Source: Clostridium vincentii (GTDB lineage Bacteria > Bacillota > Clostridia > Clostridiales > Clostridiaceae). From it: 64,000 bases of DNA. The stretch covers positions 1 through 64,000 of the forward strand of contig NZ_PVXQ01000011.1 in NCBI RefSeq assembly GCF_002995745.1. The letters run 5' to 3'. The notes beneath the pieces are model-generated. The model saw nothing but the letters and a program-made list of their open reading frames with translations, did no database searches and was not told where the DNA came from. Below are positions 53,667 to 63,239 of this stretch, in pieces. Each line of letters starts with the position of its first letter. Position 1 is the stretch's first letter. The position numbers and the translations under genes were made by a program.

Positions 53667-54788
53667 ATGGTTAAAGGCAAAAAAATAAGGAGGAAAATGG
53701 GCAATGTAGATTATGGGATTCTATATTGCATAATTATACTACTGGCAATTGGTATAGTTATGGTGTATTCTGCGAGTTCTTATTATGCAATGTTTCACTA
53801 TGGAGACAGTACTATTTTTCTTAAAAAAGAAGCTTTTGCAGGTCTATTAGGGTTAATAGCTATGTTTGTGTTTATGGGAATAGACTATCATAAGTTGAAA
53901 AAAGTAACACTTCCTTTAATGGTTATAACAATACCATTATTACTTGTAGTATATGCATTTCCACCTACTAATGGTGCTTATAGATGGATTCCTATAGGGC
54001 CTTTTGGAACTTTTCAACCTTCAGAGTTAGCAAAATATGTTGTAGTTCTTTTTTTAGCTTTTAGTTTATCTTCTAAGGGAGATGGAGTTAAAAAGTTTTG
54101 GACGGGAATTGTGCCTTATATAGTAGTTGCTGGATTTTATGCAGGACTTGTTTTAGCACAAAAAAATCTTAGTATAGCAGCGCTTATTATGATAGTTACA
54201 TTTATTGTATTGTTTTCAGCTGGAGGTAGGTTGAAGCACTTGTTTTTATATGTAGCTCCGACTTTAGTAGCGGTGGCTCTTGCATTTACTTTCAGTTCAG
54301 ACTATAGAAGAGCTAGAATGCTTAACTTTATAGATCCTTGGAAGGATGCAGCAGGAGATGGATATCAATTAATACAATCATTTTATGCCTTAGGTGCAGG
54401 GGGAATACTTGGGTTAGGGTTAGGTCAGTCAAGACAAAAAACTTTATATATGCCTGAGCCACATAATGATTTTATATTTTCAATTATTGGAGAAGAATTA
54501 GGACTAATCGGATGCATAGTAATAATTTCTTTGTTTATATTCTTAATTTGTAAAGGAATTAAGGTAGCGCTAGAAGCTAGAGATACCTATGGAACACTTT
54601 TAGCTATGGGAATAACATCAGTACTTGCAGTTCAAGTTATAATTAATATTGCAGTTGTAACTGGATCTATGCCGGTTACTGGGGTACCTCTGCCTTTTAT
54701 AAGCTACGGAGGTACATCGCTTGCTATAACCATGACGGCCATGGGGATACTTTTAAATATATCAAGACAAAAAGAAACAACTAAATAA
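53667..54788 (+). CDS. spoVE: SEDS family glycan polymerase SpoVE/FtsW
   Basis: A 373-residue polytopic SEDS protein that polymerises lipid II into glycan strands, working with the class B PBP encoded upstream. Family motifs are present: MVYSASSYYA, NGAYRWIPIGPFGTFQPSE, FIFSIIGEELGLIGC and PLPFISYGGTS. The conserved catalytic Asp lies in the FIDPWKDAAGDGYQ loop. Position in the dcw cluster fits either SpoVE or FtsW; they cannot be told apart here. A terminator follows directly, splitting the cluster. Confidence 0.92.
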   Translation: MVKGKKIRRKMGNVDYGILYCIIILLAIGIVMVYSASSYYAMFHYGDSTIFLKKEAFAGLLGLIAMFVFMGIDYHKLKKVTLPLMVITIPLLLVVYAFPPTNGAYRWIPIGPFGTFQPSELAKYVVVLFLAFSLSSKGDGVKKFWTGIVPYIVVAGFYAGLVLAQKNLSIAALIMIVTFIVLFSAGGRLKHLFLYVAPTLVAVALAFTFSSDYRRARMLNFIDPWKDAAGDGYQLIQSFYALGAGGILGLGLGQSRQKTLYMPEPHNDFIFSIIGEELGLIGCIVIISLFIFLICKGIKVALEARDTYGTLLAMGITSVLAVQVIINIAVVTGSMPVTGVPLPFISYGGTSLAITMTAMGILLNISRQKETTK

Positions 54789-54797
54789 ATATTTTAG

Positions 54798-54826
54798 AAA
54801 TCACTGTAAAATGCAGTGATTTTTTT
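54798..54826 (+). terminator. Terminator between spoVE and ftsQ
   Basis: A 9-bp stem (AAATCACTG/CAGTGATTT) with a 7-base loop and a six-T tail. It divides the dcw cluster into two transcription units. Confidence 0.85.
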
Positions 54827-54928
54827 AAGGAAAATTTAATTATTATGTAATGAAAATAGCAAATTTAAGTGGTATGATATTAATAGTATATTAATATTAC
54901 AAATTAATTAAATGAAATAGGGATGATT

Positions 54929-55678
54929 ATGGCAAAAACAAAGAATGAGTATATAAAAAAGGCTAAAAAAAAGAGATTCATAAAAAGAATAATTATTATA
55001 TCTATACTCTTACTAATATGTGGAGGAAGTATAGTCACCTATACAGATATATTTAAAATCGAAAAGGTGATTTGTACTGGAGAAAACTTAGTAACTGGAG
55101 ATTATGTATTAGAAAAGTCTGAAAGTTTAAAGGGAGAGAATATCTTGTTTTTAAATAAAAAGGACTTTGAGAAGATACTTAAAGAAAATCCATATGTAAA
55201 AAATATTGTTATCAATAAAAAATATCCTAGTACCTTGGAGATAGAGATTGTTGAGAAGAAGGGTCTATATTATGTTAAGCAAGGAGAAGAATATAATATA
55301 ATAAGTAGTGATATGATTTATGTGGAAAAAACCAATTCTATTGAAGGTAGAAAGCTTATAGAGCTTACTGGAGTTGATTTGTCAGATAAAGTTTTAGGAG
55401 ATAATATAGGAGGAAATATAAGAATAGAAAAGGTTCTAAATGATATGTATAGTGTGGAACAATTTATAGATGAAAATGAAATGAATATAGAAATAAAAAC
55501 TTTAGACATTGCAGATTTGGCGAACATAAAAGTATATCTAGCGAGTATAGAAATTTATATAGGAAATGATGAAGATGTTTATAGTAAGATGATAAGAGCT
55601 TTGGGAATATATGAGACTGGATTAGCTGAAAAATATATAGATATAAGTTCTAGTTTAAACTCGTCAGATATCCAGTAG
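54929..55678 (+). CDS. ftsQ: Cell division protein FtsQ/DivIB
   Basis: About 249 residues, bitopic. A basic cytoplasmic tail, one membrane segment (about 19-38) and then the external POTRA domain with IEKVICTGENLVTGDYVLE and NPYVKNIVINKKYPSTLEIEIVEKKG, both typical of FtsQ/DivIB. It stabilises FtsL and the septal synthase complex. I favour the ATG at 54929; ATG at 54923 overlaps the weak GGGA site. In relatives murG or murA often precede it, but here spoVE does. Confidence 0.92.
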   Translation: MAKTKNEYIKKAKKKRFIKRIIIISILLLICGGSIVTYTDIFKIEKVICTGENLVTGDYVLEKSESLKGENILFLNKKDFEKILKENPYVKNIVINKKYPSTLEIEIVEKKGLYYVKQGEEYNIISSDMIYVEKTNSIEGRKLIELTGVDLSDKVLGDNIGGNIRIEKVLNDMYSVEQFIDENEMNIEIKTLDIADLANIKVYLASIEIYIGNDEDVYSKMIRALGIYETGLAEKYIDISSSLNSSDIQ

Positions 55679-55690
55679 CAGGAGGGGTAA

Positions 55691-56416
55691 ATGAAAAAAA
55701 CAGCATCACAAATAACGGTAGCACTTGTGTGCGCAATTTTAGGCTTTTTATTAGCTTATCAATTTAAAGTGTTGGCTACTAAAGAAGCTAGTCAAGGAAA
55801 CACAAATAATTCAGATATAATAAGTGAAATAGAAAGTCTAACAAAGGAAAAGGAGGAGTTAGCAAAAGCTAATTCAGAATTAACACAGAATTTAAAAACC
55901 ATAGAAGACAGCGCAACAGAAGAAGGAGAAATAGAAAAGGAAATTAAAAATCAATTAAACAATGCCAGAATGCAGGCTGGATTAGTCGATGTAACAGGTC
56001 AAGGGATGGTTATAACAATAACACCTAAAAACAATATATTCAGTGCAAACAGTAGTAGTACAACTAATGATTTAGGAGACGATGAACTTGTACATTTAGT
56101 AAATTTATTGTGGTTTTTTAAAGCGGAGGCTATTAATATTAATGATTTTAGAATAACTCCTCAAACCGGAATAAAGGATGCAGGAAATTATACTTGGGTA
56201 GGATCTGCAGGTATGGTTAGCCCTAAGGAACCTATAATAATTAAAGCTATAGGAGAAAAAAATAGGTTGAACGTTGGAATTACTTTCCAAAACAGCGTAA
56301 ACTTAAAATATAGTTCCCTTGCAAATTACGATGTGGAAGTTAAGTTAATAGATGATATTGTTATTGAAAAAACAACTCAGTCATTAAAGAGTGAATTTAT
56401 AAAACCTGTAAATTAA
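55691..56416 (+). CDS. DUF881 protein, first copy
   Basis: A 241-residue protein with one N-terminal membrane segment (about 8-27), an external coiled coil (about 40-90) and the DUF881 domain. Typical stretches are VTGQGMVITITP, LVNLLWFFKAEAININDFRI and SLKYS-like NLKYSSLANYDVEVK. The family is linked by position to FtsZ/FtsQ operons in Gram-positives (Bacillus YlxW). Its role is unknown. It begins 12 bases after ftsQ with GGAGGGG, and the Sbp gene follows. Confidence 0.88.
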   Translation: MKKTASQITVALVCAILGFLLAYQFKVLATKEASQGNTNNSDIISEIESLTKEKEELAKANSELTQNLKTIEDSATEEGEIEKEIKNQLNNARMQAGLVDVTGQGMVITITPKNNIFSANSSSTTNDLGDDELVHLVNLLWFFKAEAININDFRITPQTGIKDAGNYTWVGSAGMVSPKEPIIIKAIGEKNRLNVGITFQNSVNLKYSSLANYDVEVKLIDDIVIEKTTQSLKSEFIKPVN

Positions 56417-56430
56417 TAAGGAGGTAAAAT

Positions 56431-56769
56431 ATGATAGCGGCAATAGGAATATTAGTTGGAGTAATCTTGGGAATTGTAGTTGATATTAATATACCAGAGA
56501 AATTATCACCCTATATGTCAGTAGCAATACTTGCTTGTCTAGATTCAGTTTTTGGAGCTTTTAGAGCTAATTTATCAAATAATTTTCAAGCAAATATATT
56601 TATATCAGGATTTTTCGGGAATGCTATATTAGCAGCAGCTTTAGCATATTTGGGTGATAAGTTAGGTATTCCTATATATATTGCAGCAGTTATTGTTTTT
56701 GGAGGAAGAATATTTGATAATTTTGCGATAATTCGAAGACTGGTAATTGAGAAAATAAGATCTAGATGA
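56431..56769 (+). CDS. sbp: Small basic protein Sbp (DUF1290)
   Basis: A 112-residue membrane protein with three or four short segments: about 3-20, 30-50, 60-78 and 84-100. It is a member of the Sbp/DUF1290 family (LACLDSVFGAFRANL, FGGRIFDNFAIIRRL). In Bacillus the gene lies beside ylxW/ylxX before ftsA. The function is unknown. Here it lies between two DUF881 genes in the same operon, the standard clostridial arrangement. Confidence 0.9.
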   Translation: MIAAIGILVGVILGIVVDINIPEKLSPYMSVAILACLDSVFGAFRANLSNNFQANIFISGFFGNAILAAALAYLGDKLGIPIYIAAVIVFGGRIFDNFAIIRRLVIEKIRSR

Positions 56770-56781
56770 TGAGGTGGATTG

Positions 56782-57510
56782 ATGAAAAATATTAAAACTA
56801 AAATAGTTGTATTTATTTCAACAATTTTAGTAGGATTTTTAATTGCCACTAACTATAATTTTGAAGGCTCAAGCTCAACCTTAAGTTTGAATACAAAGGA
56901 ATATCAAAATGCGGTTGAAACTAAAAATAATCTAACTAAACAAGTGGCTAGCTTAAGACAAATAAATAGTGAAACACAAGTTAAAGTTAATGAATATAAT
57001 AATTCAGATATAGATAATGTTAAAATTTTAGAGGATATGAATATGCAGGTAGCTGATTATGGAAGACTTACAGGAATTAATGAGGTTAAAGGACCAGGGT
57101 TGGTAATTACTATAAATGATGGTAGTATAAATGAAAAGGAAGATGATGAAAGCACCATATTAAAGAAGTATTTACATGATTCAGATATGGCTTTTGTCTT
57201 AAATGAAGTAAGATATGCAGGAGCGCAATCTATAGCAATTAATAACTACAGAATATCCCCACTTACAGGAGTGAATTGCTATGGTCCATACTTAATATTT
57301 GAAGATAAGACAGTAGAATATGCCCCTTTTAATGTATATGTCATTGGGAATCCTGAAACTCTTAAAGCATCATTATTTGAACAGGGAAGTTTTTTAAACC
57401 AATTATTAATTAGAGGGTTATCTGTTGAAGTAGCAATCAAGGACGAAATTACAATGCCAGCATCAAATATAGGCAATATGGAATATGCAAAAGAATACAT
57501 AAATAAATAA
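56782..57510 (+). CDS. DUF881 protein, second copy
   Basis: About 242 residues with the same plan as the first copy: an N-terminal membrane segment (about 6-24), a coiled coil (about 38-85) and a DUF881 domain with VKGPGLVITINDG, LNEVRYAGAQSIAINNYRISP and GPYLIFE. The two copies are clearly diverged. ATG at 56782 follows GAGGTGG; a TTG codon at 56779 is an alternative. It is the last gene of the ftsQ unit; ftsA and ftsZ do not follow. Confidence 0.87.
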   Translation: MKNIKTKIVVFISTILVGFLIATNYNFEGSSSTLSLNTKEYQNAVETKNNLTKQVASLRQINSETQVKVNEYNNSDIDNVKILEDMNMQVADYGRLTGINEVKGPGLVITINDGSINEKEDDESTILKKYLHDSDMAFVLNEVRYAGAQSIAINNYRISPLTGVNCYGPYLIFEDKTVEYAPFNVYVIGNPETLKASLFEQGSFLNQLLIRGLSVEVAIKDEITMPASNIGNMEYAKEYINK

Positions 57511-57612
57511 TAGTACATTAAAGAGCAAAATAATATTAATTATGAAGGAAATATTGATTCTATGCAGAATACTAAGTATATTAGGATTTTTAAATCTTAA
57601 GGAGGAACTGCT

Positions 57613-58293
57613 ATGACTGTTTGTGAAAATATAGAAAAAATAAAAAAAGAAATACCTAGTTCAGTTAAACTTTTAGCTGTATCAAAAACTAAATCCATTG
57701 AAATGATGGAAGAAGCATATAAGAAGGGTATAAGAGACTTTGGTGAAAATAAAGTACAAGAGATAATGAAAAAAGAAGAAAGTTTTCATAAAGATGTACG
57801 TTGGCATCTTATTGGGAACTTACAGACCAATAAAGTAAAATATATTGTTGGTAAAGTATATTTGATTCATTCATTATCAAGTATAAAGTTATTGAGACAA
57901 ATTGAAAAGGAATTTGGTAAAGTAGATCAAATTGCTAAGGTTCTTTTGCAAATTAATATAGGAAGAGAAGAGAGTAAAGGCGGAATTTTACTAGAAGAGT
58001 TAGATTTGATTATTAATGAAGTGGAAGAATGTAAATTTGTCAAAGTAAACGGAATTATGGTTATTATTCCAAAAGGTGACGAAGATAGCAATAGACAATG
58101 CTTTAAAAAAACAAAAGATGTTTTCGATGAGTTAAAAGAAAAAAGTTTTAATAATATCGAAATGGAAATTCTATCAATGGGAATGACTCAGGATTATAAA
58201 ACCGCTGTTGAAGAAGGCTCTAATTTAATAAGAGTCGGAGAAGGAATTTTTGGAAAGAGAGATTATAGCATAGGAGGAGAAAAAGATGAGTAG
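57613..58293 (+). CDS. ylmE: PLP-binding protein YggS/YlmE (PLPBP family)
   Basis: A 226-residue alanine-racemase-fold protein that binds pyridoxal phosphate without known catalysis and influences PLP and amino acid balance. PLP attaches at Lys25 in AVSKTKS; GENKVQE and [12 protein letters not shown] are further family motifs, and the C-terminal [22 protein letters not shown] binds the phosphate. The start follows AAGGAGG. Its stop overlaps sepF by 8 bases, so they are co-translated, as in other Gram-positive division operons. Confidence 0.93.
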   Translation: MTVCENIEKIKKEIPSSVKLLAVSKTKSIEMMEEAYKKGIRDFGENKVQEIMKKEESFHKDVRWHLIGNLQTNKVKYIVGKVYLIHSLSSIKLLRQIEKEFGKVDQIAKVLLQINIGREESKGGILLEELDLIINEVEECKFVKVNGIMVIIPKGDEDSNRQCFKKTKDVFDELKEKSFNNIEMEILSMGMTQDYKTAVEEGSNLIRVGEGIFGKRDYSIGGEKDE

Positions 58294-58744
58294 TGTATTA
58301 ACTAAAGTAAAATCATTATTAGGATTTGGAGAATATGAGGATGAGTACGATGAATATGAGGACTTTGAGGATGGGGAAAACGAAGAAAATGATGAAACTA
58401 TAGAGCCTGTAATTCAAAATAACAGAAAGAGCAATAAGGTAGTGAATATTCATACATCATCATCTACCAAAGTTACTATAACTAAGCCCATAGCTTATGA
58501 TGAAGCTACTGATATAAGTGATGCTCTAAAATCTAGAAAAATAGTATTAGTAAATACAACAGCACTAGAGACAAGAATAGCACAAAGATTATTAGACTTT
58601 ATAAGTGGATCTTGTTTTGCACTAGGTGGAGAACTTCAAGAGGTTGAAAAAGGTGTATATATACTATCACCATCAAATGTTGAGGTAACTAATGAACTTA
58701 AAACTGAATTAAGTTCAAAAGCTATGTTCAATTGGACAAAGTAG
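58286..58744 (+). CDS. sepF: Cell division protein SepF
   Basis: A 152-residue SepF that links FtsZ filaments to the membrane. An N-terminal amphipathic membrane helix (about 1-13, [11 protein letters not shown]) is followed by a very acidic linker (about 17-40) and the globular FtsZ-binding core starting near 65 ([38 protein letters not shown]). Overlaps ylmE by 8 bases. The order ylmE-sepF-ylmG-ylmH-divIVA is the classic one. Confidence 0.94.
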   Translation: MSSVLTKVKSLLGFGEYEDEYDEYEDFEDGENEENDETIEPVIQNNRKSNKVVNIHTSSSTKVTITKPIAYDEATDISDALKSRKIVLVNTTALETRIAQRLLDFISGSCFALGGELQEVEKGVYILSPSNVEVTNELKTELSSKAMFNWTK

Positions 58745-58755
58745 GGAGTATATAA

Positions 58756-59016
58756 ATGAATTTGATTCAAAATTTAATAGTTAATCTCCTACGTGTTCTT
58801 GAAACAATAGTGCTTATACAATGTTTGCTGTCTTGGTTCATCCGAGATGGACGAAATGAAATAATGAATGGACTTAAAACTATAACAAATCCGATTTTAG
58901 AGCCGTTTAGAAGAATACAAGAGAGATTCTTTGGAAATATGAATATAGATTTGTCTCCATTGCTTGCAATATTAGTTCTTCAATTCATTAGAAGAACTGT
59001 TGTTATGATGTTTTAA
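58756..59016 (+). CDS. ylmG: YggT/YlmG family membrane protein
   Basis: An 86-residue protein with two hydrophobic segments (about 8-28 and 64-84) flanking the signature TITNPILEPFRRIQ. The family is associated with division and, in plastids, with nucleoid or thylakoid organisation. The mechanism is unknown. It lies between sepF and ylmH with short gaps. Confidence 0.9.
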   Translation: MNLIQNLIVNLLRVLETIVLIQCLLSWFIRDGRNEIMNGLKTITNPILEPFRRIQERFFGNMNIDLSPLLAILVLQFIRRTVVMMF

Positions 59017-59020
59017 AGTT

Positions 59021-59788
59021 ATGGATAAAAATACAATATTAAAAAACTTTGGAGAAGATGATAGGGCAGATGTTATTAATTTATATGATAAGTTTGTTTT
59101 ATCAGAGAATAGAGATATTTCTCTCTTTGGTAATAATTTCTATTCTCCGAATGTATGGAAATATTTTGAGAGATTTCTTACAAATAAAGATTTTATAGTT
59201 TCTTCTTATGGATTCTTTGAAGAAGCAGAAAGAAAAATGATATCCTTTAATAATAGGTATGATAATCTTTTTCCCTTGAAAAAGATTAAAATAGTAACTA
59301 CATCTAAATTTAATACGATTTCTCATAAGGATTATTTAGGAGCGGTACTAGCACTGGGAATAAAAAGAAATAAGATAGGTGATTTACTAGTTAAAGAAAA
59401 TTTTTGCTATTTACCTGTTTGTGAAGGAATACATGAATTTATTGTTTCTAATTTAACATCTATAGGGAGCTCCCCTTGCTTAGTTCAGATTCTAGAGGAT
59501 GATTTTATTCCTCCAGAACCTGTATTTAGTGAAATGATAATTTTAGTTCCCTCCTTAAGGATTGACACCATAGCTGCAAAACTATGTAATATATCTAGAG
59601 GAAAAGCTCAAGATGCCATTGATGGGGGAAAAGTTTTAATTGATTATAACACTATAAAAAATAAAGGTGAAGAGGTCAGTGTAGGGCAAAGGATTACAAT
59701 AAGAGGAAGTGGTAAATTTATTTTAGGAGACATAGTTGGTAACAGTAGAAGTGGTAAGTTTAAAGTGCAAATAAAAAAATATACATAA
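59021..59788 (+). CDS. ylmH: S4-domain RNA-binding protein YlmH
   Basis: A 255-residue protein with a C-terminal S4 RNA-binding domain (about 182-245; LRIDTIAAKLCNISRGKAQDAI). In Bacillus YlmH has been implicated in rescue of stalled ribosomes alongside RqcH, whose gene is at the right edge of this window. The N-terminal part is the family's own domain. The start is 5 bases after the ylmG stop without a clear Shine-Dalgarno, so translational coupling is likely. Confidence 0.9.
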   Translation: MDKNTILKNFGEDDRADVINLYDKFVLSENRDISLFGNNFYSPNVWKYFERFLTNKDFIVSSYGFFEEAERKMISFNNRYDNLFPLKKIKIVTTSKFNTISHKDYLGAVLALGIKRNKIGDLLVKENFCYLPVCEGIHEFIVSNLTSIGSSPCLVQILEDDFIPPEPVFSEMIILVPSLRIDTIAAKLCNISRGKAQDAIDGGKVLIDYNTIKNKGEEVSVGQRITIRGSGKFILGDIVGNSRSGKFKVQIKKYT

Positions 59789-59802
59789 TAGAGGGGAATA
59801 AT

Positions 59803-60402
59803 ATGAAACTTACACCAATGGATATAAATAATAAAGAATTTAAAAAAGCATTAAGAGGCTACTCTCCAGAAGAAGTAGATGAATTTCTTGATGAAATAGT
59901 TGATAATTATGAGGAGTTATATAAGGATAATGCAAAGCTAAAAGAAAAGCTTACTGTAGCTACTGATAAAATTGAACAGTATATAAAAATTGAGAATACA
60001 ATACAAAATACATTAGTATTAGCTCAGAATGCAGCTGAACAAGCTAAATCATCATCACAAAAAGAAGCAGAACTTATTATTAGGAGTGCTAATGAAACTG
60101 CACAACGAATTCTAGATAAGGGACATAATGATGTTATACAAATTAATTCTGAGTTTGATAAAACCAAACAAGAATTTATTAAATTTAGAGCTAAGTACAG
60201 AAATTTTGTAAACACTCAGCTTGAGACCTTTAATGATTTAGAGAAGGATTTAAATAAGAGTTATAGCATTACAACCCTGGTAGAAGAAACACTAGAAGAA
60301 AAGGATATAGAACTTAATGATCAAAACTTTAAAGCAATCGAGGCTGATATAGATGATAATATAGATGAAATTAAAAGCTTCTTTGCGAAAGATGAGAATT
60401 AA
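59803..60402 (+). CDS. divIVA: Septum/pole marker protein DivIVA
   Basis: A 199-residue coiled-coil protein that binds curved membrane at poles and septa. The conserved N-terminal DivIVA domain reads LTPMDINNKEFKKALRGYSPEEVDEFLDEI-like (quoted in part), followed by a long coiled coil (about 30-150) and an acidic C-terminal tail. Normal length. Strong GAGGGGA site. Closes the division part of this operon; a terminator follows. Confidence 0.93.
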   Translation: MKLTPMDINNKEFKKALRGYSPEEVDEFLDEIVDNYEELYKDNAKLKEKLTVATDKIEQYIKIENTIQNTLVLAQNAAEQAKSSSQKEAELIIRSANETAQRILDKGHNDVIQINSEFDKTKQEFIKFRAKYRNFVNTQLETFNDLEKDLNKSYSITTLVEETLEEKDIELNDQNFKAIEADIDDNIDEIKSFFAKDEN

Positions 60403-60430
60403 TAGAGATAATTCAAAGAATTTTAGATTT

Positions 60431-60458
60431 AAGTCACCTGAAAGGGTGATTTTTTTTG
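60431..60458 (+). terminator. Terminator after divIVA
   Basis: A stem around TCACC/GGTGA with flanking A-T pairs, a 6-base loop and an eight-T run. Confidence 0.85.
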
Positions 60459-60546
60459 TTAAGATAATGACAAGTATCCTTTTTGTTGATACTTTAGTTC
60501 TATTATATTATAATATTAGAGAATACAATGAAGAGGTGTATACATA

Positions 60547-61464
60547 ATGGAAAAAACTATATTTATTGTAGAAAAGATGTTTGAAGGTGAAAGAGTTGAT
60601 AAATATTTGTCAATAATTGTAGAAGGAAAATCAAGATCATACCTTCAAGGATTAATTACAAAAGGAAATATATTAATAAATGGCAAAGAAGTAAAAAGCA
60701 ATCATAAATTAAAAGACTTAGATGAGATTAAAATTATAATACCCGAACCTATAGAACTTAAGGTTGATTCAGAAGATATACCTTTAAATGTTTTATATGA
60801 AGATTCAGATGTTATAGTAGTAAATAAGAAAAGAGGTATGGTAGTACATCCAGCACCCGGGAATTACAATGGAACTCTAGTTAATGCATTGTTATTTTAT
60901 TGCAGCGATTTGTCTACAATAAACGGAGTGGTTAGACCTGGAATAGTTCATAGGATAGATAAGGATACTACTGGGATTTTAGTAGTTGCTAAAAATGATG
61001 AGGCCCATAATTTCCTATCTAATCAACTACGAAATCACTCTATGAAACGGGAATATTATGCTTTAGTTGAAGGAAGGATTAAAGAGGATAAAGGAACTAT
61101 AGATAAACCTTTAGGAAGAAATAAGAAGGATAGACTTAAAATAGGGATTGTAGAAGATGGTAGACACGCTATTACTCACTATGAGGTAATTGAAAGATAT
61201 AAGAATACTACTTTGGTCAAATGTGTATTAGAGACTGGTAGAACACATCAAATTAGAGTTCATATGTCATCTATTGGGCATCCTCTACTTGGAGATTCCT
61301 TGTATGGTCTAAAAAAACAGAAATTTAAGTTAGATGGCCAAATGCTTCATGCAAGAATTCTTGGATTTATACATCCAACATCTAAGGAGTTTATTGAATT
61401 TACATCAGATCTTCCTGAGGATTATAAAGAATTATTAGAGAAGTTAAGAAAAGAAGTAATTTAG
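60547..61464 (+). CDS. ylyB: RluA-family pseudouridine synthase (YlyB/RluD-like)
   Basis: A 305-residue enzyme that converts uridine to pseudouridine in rRNA or tRNA. An N-terminal S4 domain (about 13-75, [20 protein letters not shown]) precedes the catalytic domain. The catalytic Asp is in [15 protein letters not shown], and the usual [10 protein letters not shown] motif is near residue 232-241. lspA, which often precedes it, is not present. The start follows GAGGTG. pyrR begins 11 bases after its stop. Confidence 0.94.
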   Translation: MEKTIFIVEKMFEGERVDKYLSIIVEGKSRSYLQGLITKGNILINGKEVKSNHKLKDLDEIKIIIPEPIELKVDSEDIPLNVLYEDSDVIVVNKKRGMVVHPAPGNYNGTLVNALLFYCSDLSTINGVVRPGIVHRIDKDTTGILVVAKNDEAHNFLSNQLRNHSMKREYYALVEGRIKEDKGTIDKPLGRNKKDRLKIGIVEDGRHAITHYEVIERYKNTTLVKCVLETGRTHQIRVHMSSIGHPLLGDSLYGLKKQKFKLDGQMLHARILGFIHPTSKEFIEFTSDLPEDYKELLEKLRKEVI

Positions 61465-61475
61465 GGAGGTGTAGG

Positions 61476-62012
61476 ATGAAACTTAAAGCTAATTTACTTG
61501 ATGAAAAGGCAATCAAAAGAAGCTTAATTAGAATATCTCATGAAATAATAGAAAGAAACAAAGGTGTAGAGGGTATTGTTCTTATTGGAATTAAGAGAAG
61601 AGGATGTCCAATTGCACAGAGAATAGCAGATGAAATAATGGATATAGAAGGGATTGAAATACCCGTAGGCAGTGTAGATATAACCTTTTATAGGGATGAT
61701 TTAAATCATAATGAAGAAACTCCTAGAGTTGCGAATATTAATTTAGGAGTAGATATTCAGAATAAAAAAGTTATTATTGTAGATGATGTTCTATTTACTT
61801 GCAGAACCGTAAGAGCTGCAATAGATGCAGTAATAGATGTGGGAAGACCAAATGCAATTCAATTAGCAGTTCTTATTGATAGAGGTCATAAGGAACTTCC
61901 TATTAGGGCAGATTATGTAGGTAAAAATATCCCTACATCGAGAAATGAAAAAATAGCTGTTAACATATTAGAATTAGATAATGAAGATTCTGTTAAAATA
62001 TATGAGGATTAG
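61476..62012 (+). CDS. pyrR: Pyrimidine regulator / uracil phosphoribosyltransferase PyrR
   Basis: A 178-residue PRTase-fold protein. It binds UMP or UTP and attenuates pyr mRNAs, and it also has uracil phosphoribosyltransferase activity. The PRPP loop [17 protein letters not shown] is near 101-117, and the N-terminal [11 protein letters not shown] and [13 protein letters not shown] are typical. No pyr genes follow in this window, so it probably acts in trans. The start follows GGGAGGTG, 11 bases after ylyB. Confidence 0.94.
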   Translation: MKLKANLLDEKAIKRSLIRISHEIIERNKGVEGIVLIGIKRRGCPIAQRIADEIMDIEGIEIPVGSVDITFYRDDLNHNEETPRVANINLGVDIQNKKVIIVDDVLFTCRTVRAAIDAVIDVGRPNAIQLAVLIDRGHKELPIRADYVGKNIPTSRNEKIAVNILELDNEDSVKIYED

Positions 62013-62029
62013 GATAAAGGAGATAAAAA

Positions 62030-63199
62030 ATGGATTATAATTTAATTGCTACCGCGACCTTTGGATTAGAGGGGATTACAGCAAAGGAACTTACAACTTT
62101 AGGATATGAAAATTTAAGAACTGAAACAAGCAAGGTATTTTTTACAGGAGATGAGATGGATATAGCTATTGCAAATATACATCTTAGAACTGCAGATAGA
62201 ATTTTAATAAAAATGGCAGAATTTGAAGCGAAAACTTTTGAGGAACTATTTCAAGGGACAAAAAAGGTTGAGTGGAGTAAACTTATACCGGTTAATGGTG
62301 TAATGCACGTAGTAGGAAAATCTATTAAATCAACTTTGCATAGTGTTCCTGATTGTCAATCTATAGTAAAAAAAGCTATAGTTACTAGTATGAGTGAAAC
62401 ATATGGAATTCAAACATTCCTAGAAGATGGGCCGGTTTATAAAATTGAAGTCGCAATTTTAAAAGACAAGGTTACATTAACAATAGATACTACAGGGCCT
62501 GGATTGCATAAAAGAGGATATAGAGAAAATTCAGGAGAAGCACCTCTTAAAGAAACCTTAGCAGCAGCAATGGTATATCTTTCAAGATGGCAGGAGACCT
62601 ATGAACTAATAGATCCTCTTTGTGGATCTGGAACAATTCTTATTGAAGCAGCAATGATAATGCAAAATATTGCACCAGGAATAAACAGAAAGTTTGCATC
62701 AGAGGAGTGGCCAACTATTCCAGATCATATATTTAATCAGGTACGAGAAGGTGCAAGGAAAGCAATAAAAACTAAGGATATAAAGTTAATAGGATATGAT
62801 ATGGATACTTGGGTACTAAGAACAGCTAAAGATAATGCTATTAAAGCTGGAGTAAGTGAATATATAGAATTTCAAAAAAGAGATTTTGAAGACTTTTCTA
62901 GTAGAAAAAAGTATGCTTTTATTATAACTAATCCACCTTATGGAGAACGTTTAGGAGAGAGACAAGAAGTTGAGAAATTATATAGGATGTTTGGAAACTA
63001 TAAAGATGAGTATCCGTTGTGGGAATTTAATATAATAACTGCTTATGAAGATTTTGAAAGGCCATTTGGCATAAATAGTACGAAAAATAGAAAATTATAT
63101 AATGGAAAATTAAGATGTTATTATTATCAGTATCTAGATAATGATCTAATAAAAGGGCAAGGAGATACAGTTATACAAGAAATGATTAGAAACTCATAG
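62030..63199 (+). CDS. THUMP-domain class I rRNA methyltransferase (YpsC/RlmL-like)
   Basis: A 389-residue SAM-dependent RNA methyltransferase. The N-terminal THUMP RNA-binding domain (about 45-160) is followed by the catalytic domain with DPLCGSGTILIEAAM (SAM site) and the amino-methyltransferase motif NPPYGERLG. The best known relatives methylate guanine N2 in 23S rRNA (RlmL N-half) or, in Bacillus, YpsC. The target here is not determined. Strong AAAGGAG site. It ends at a bidirectional terminator facing rqcH. Confidence 0.9.
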   Translation: MDYNLIATATFGLEGITAKELTTLGYENLRTETSKVFFTGDEMDIAIANIHLRTADRILIKMAEFEAKTFEELFQGTKKVEWSKLIPVNGVMHVVGKSIKSTLHSVPDCQSIVKKAIVTSMSETYGIQTFLEDGPVYKIEVAILKDKVTLTIDTTGPGLHKRGYRENSGEAPLKETLAAAMVYLSRWQETYELIDPLCGSGTILIEAAMIMQNIAPGINRKFASEEWPTIPDHIFNQVREGARKAIKTKDIKLIGYDMDTWVLRTAKDNAIKAGVSEYIEFQKRDFEDFSSRKKYAFIITNPPYGERLGERQEVEKLYRMFGNYKDEYPLWEFNIITAYEDFERPFGINSTKNRKLYNGKLRCYYYQYLDNDLIKGQGDTVIQEMIRNS

Positions 63200-63200
63200 A

Positions 63201-63235
63201 AAAATCCGCAATAAGATGATCTTATTGCGGATTTT
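63201..63235. terminator. Bidirectional terminator between convergent genes
   Basis: A perfect 15-bp stem (AAAATCCGCAATAAG and complement) with an ATGAT loop. T runs follow on both strands. Confidence 0.92.
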
Positions 63236-63239
63236 AATT

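Noticed and set aside
60365-60547. 60-codon open frame between divIVA and the pseudouridine synthase gene
   Set aside because: It overlaps the end of divIVA, crosses the divIVA terminator and has no ribosome binding site or recognisable protein.
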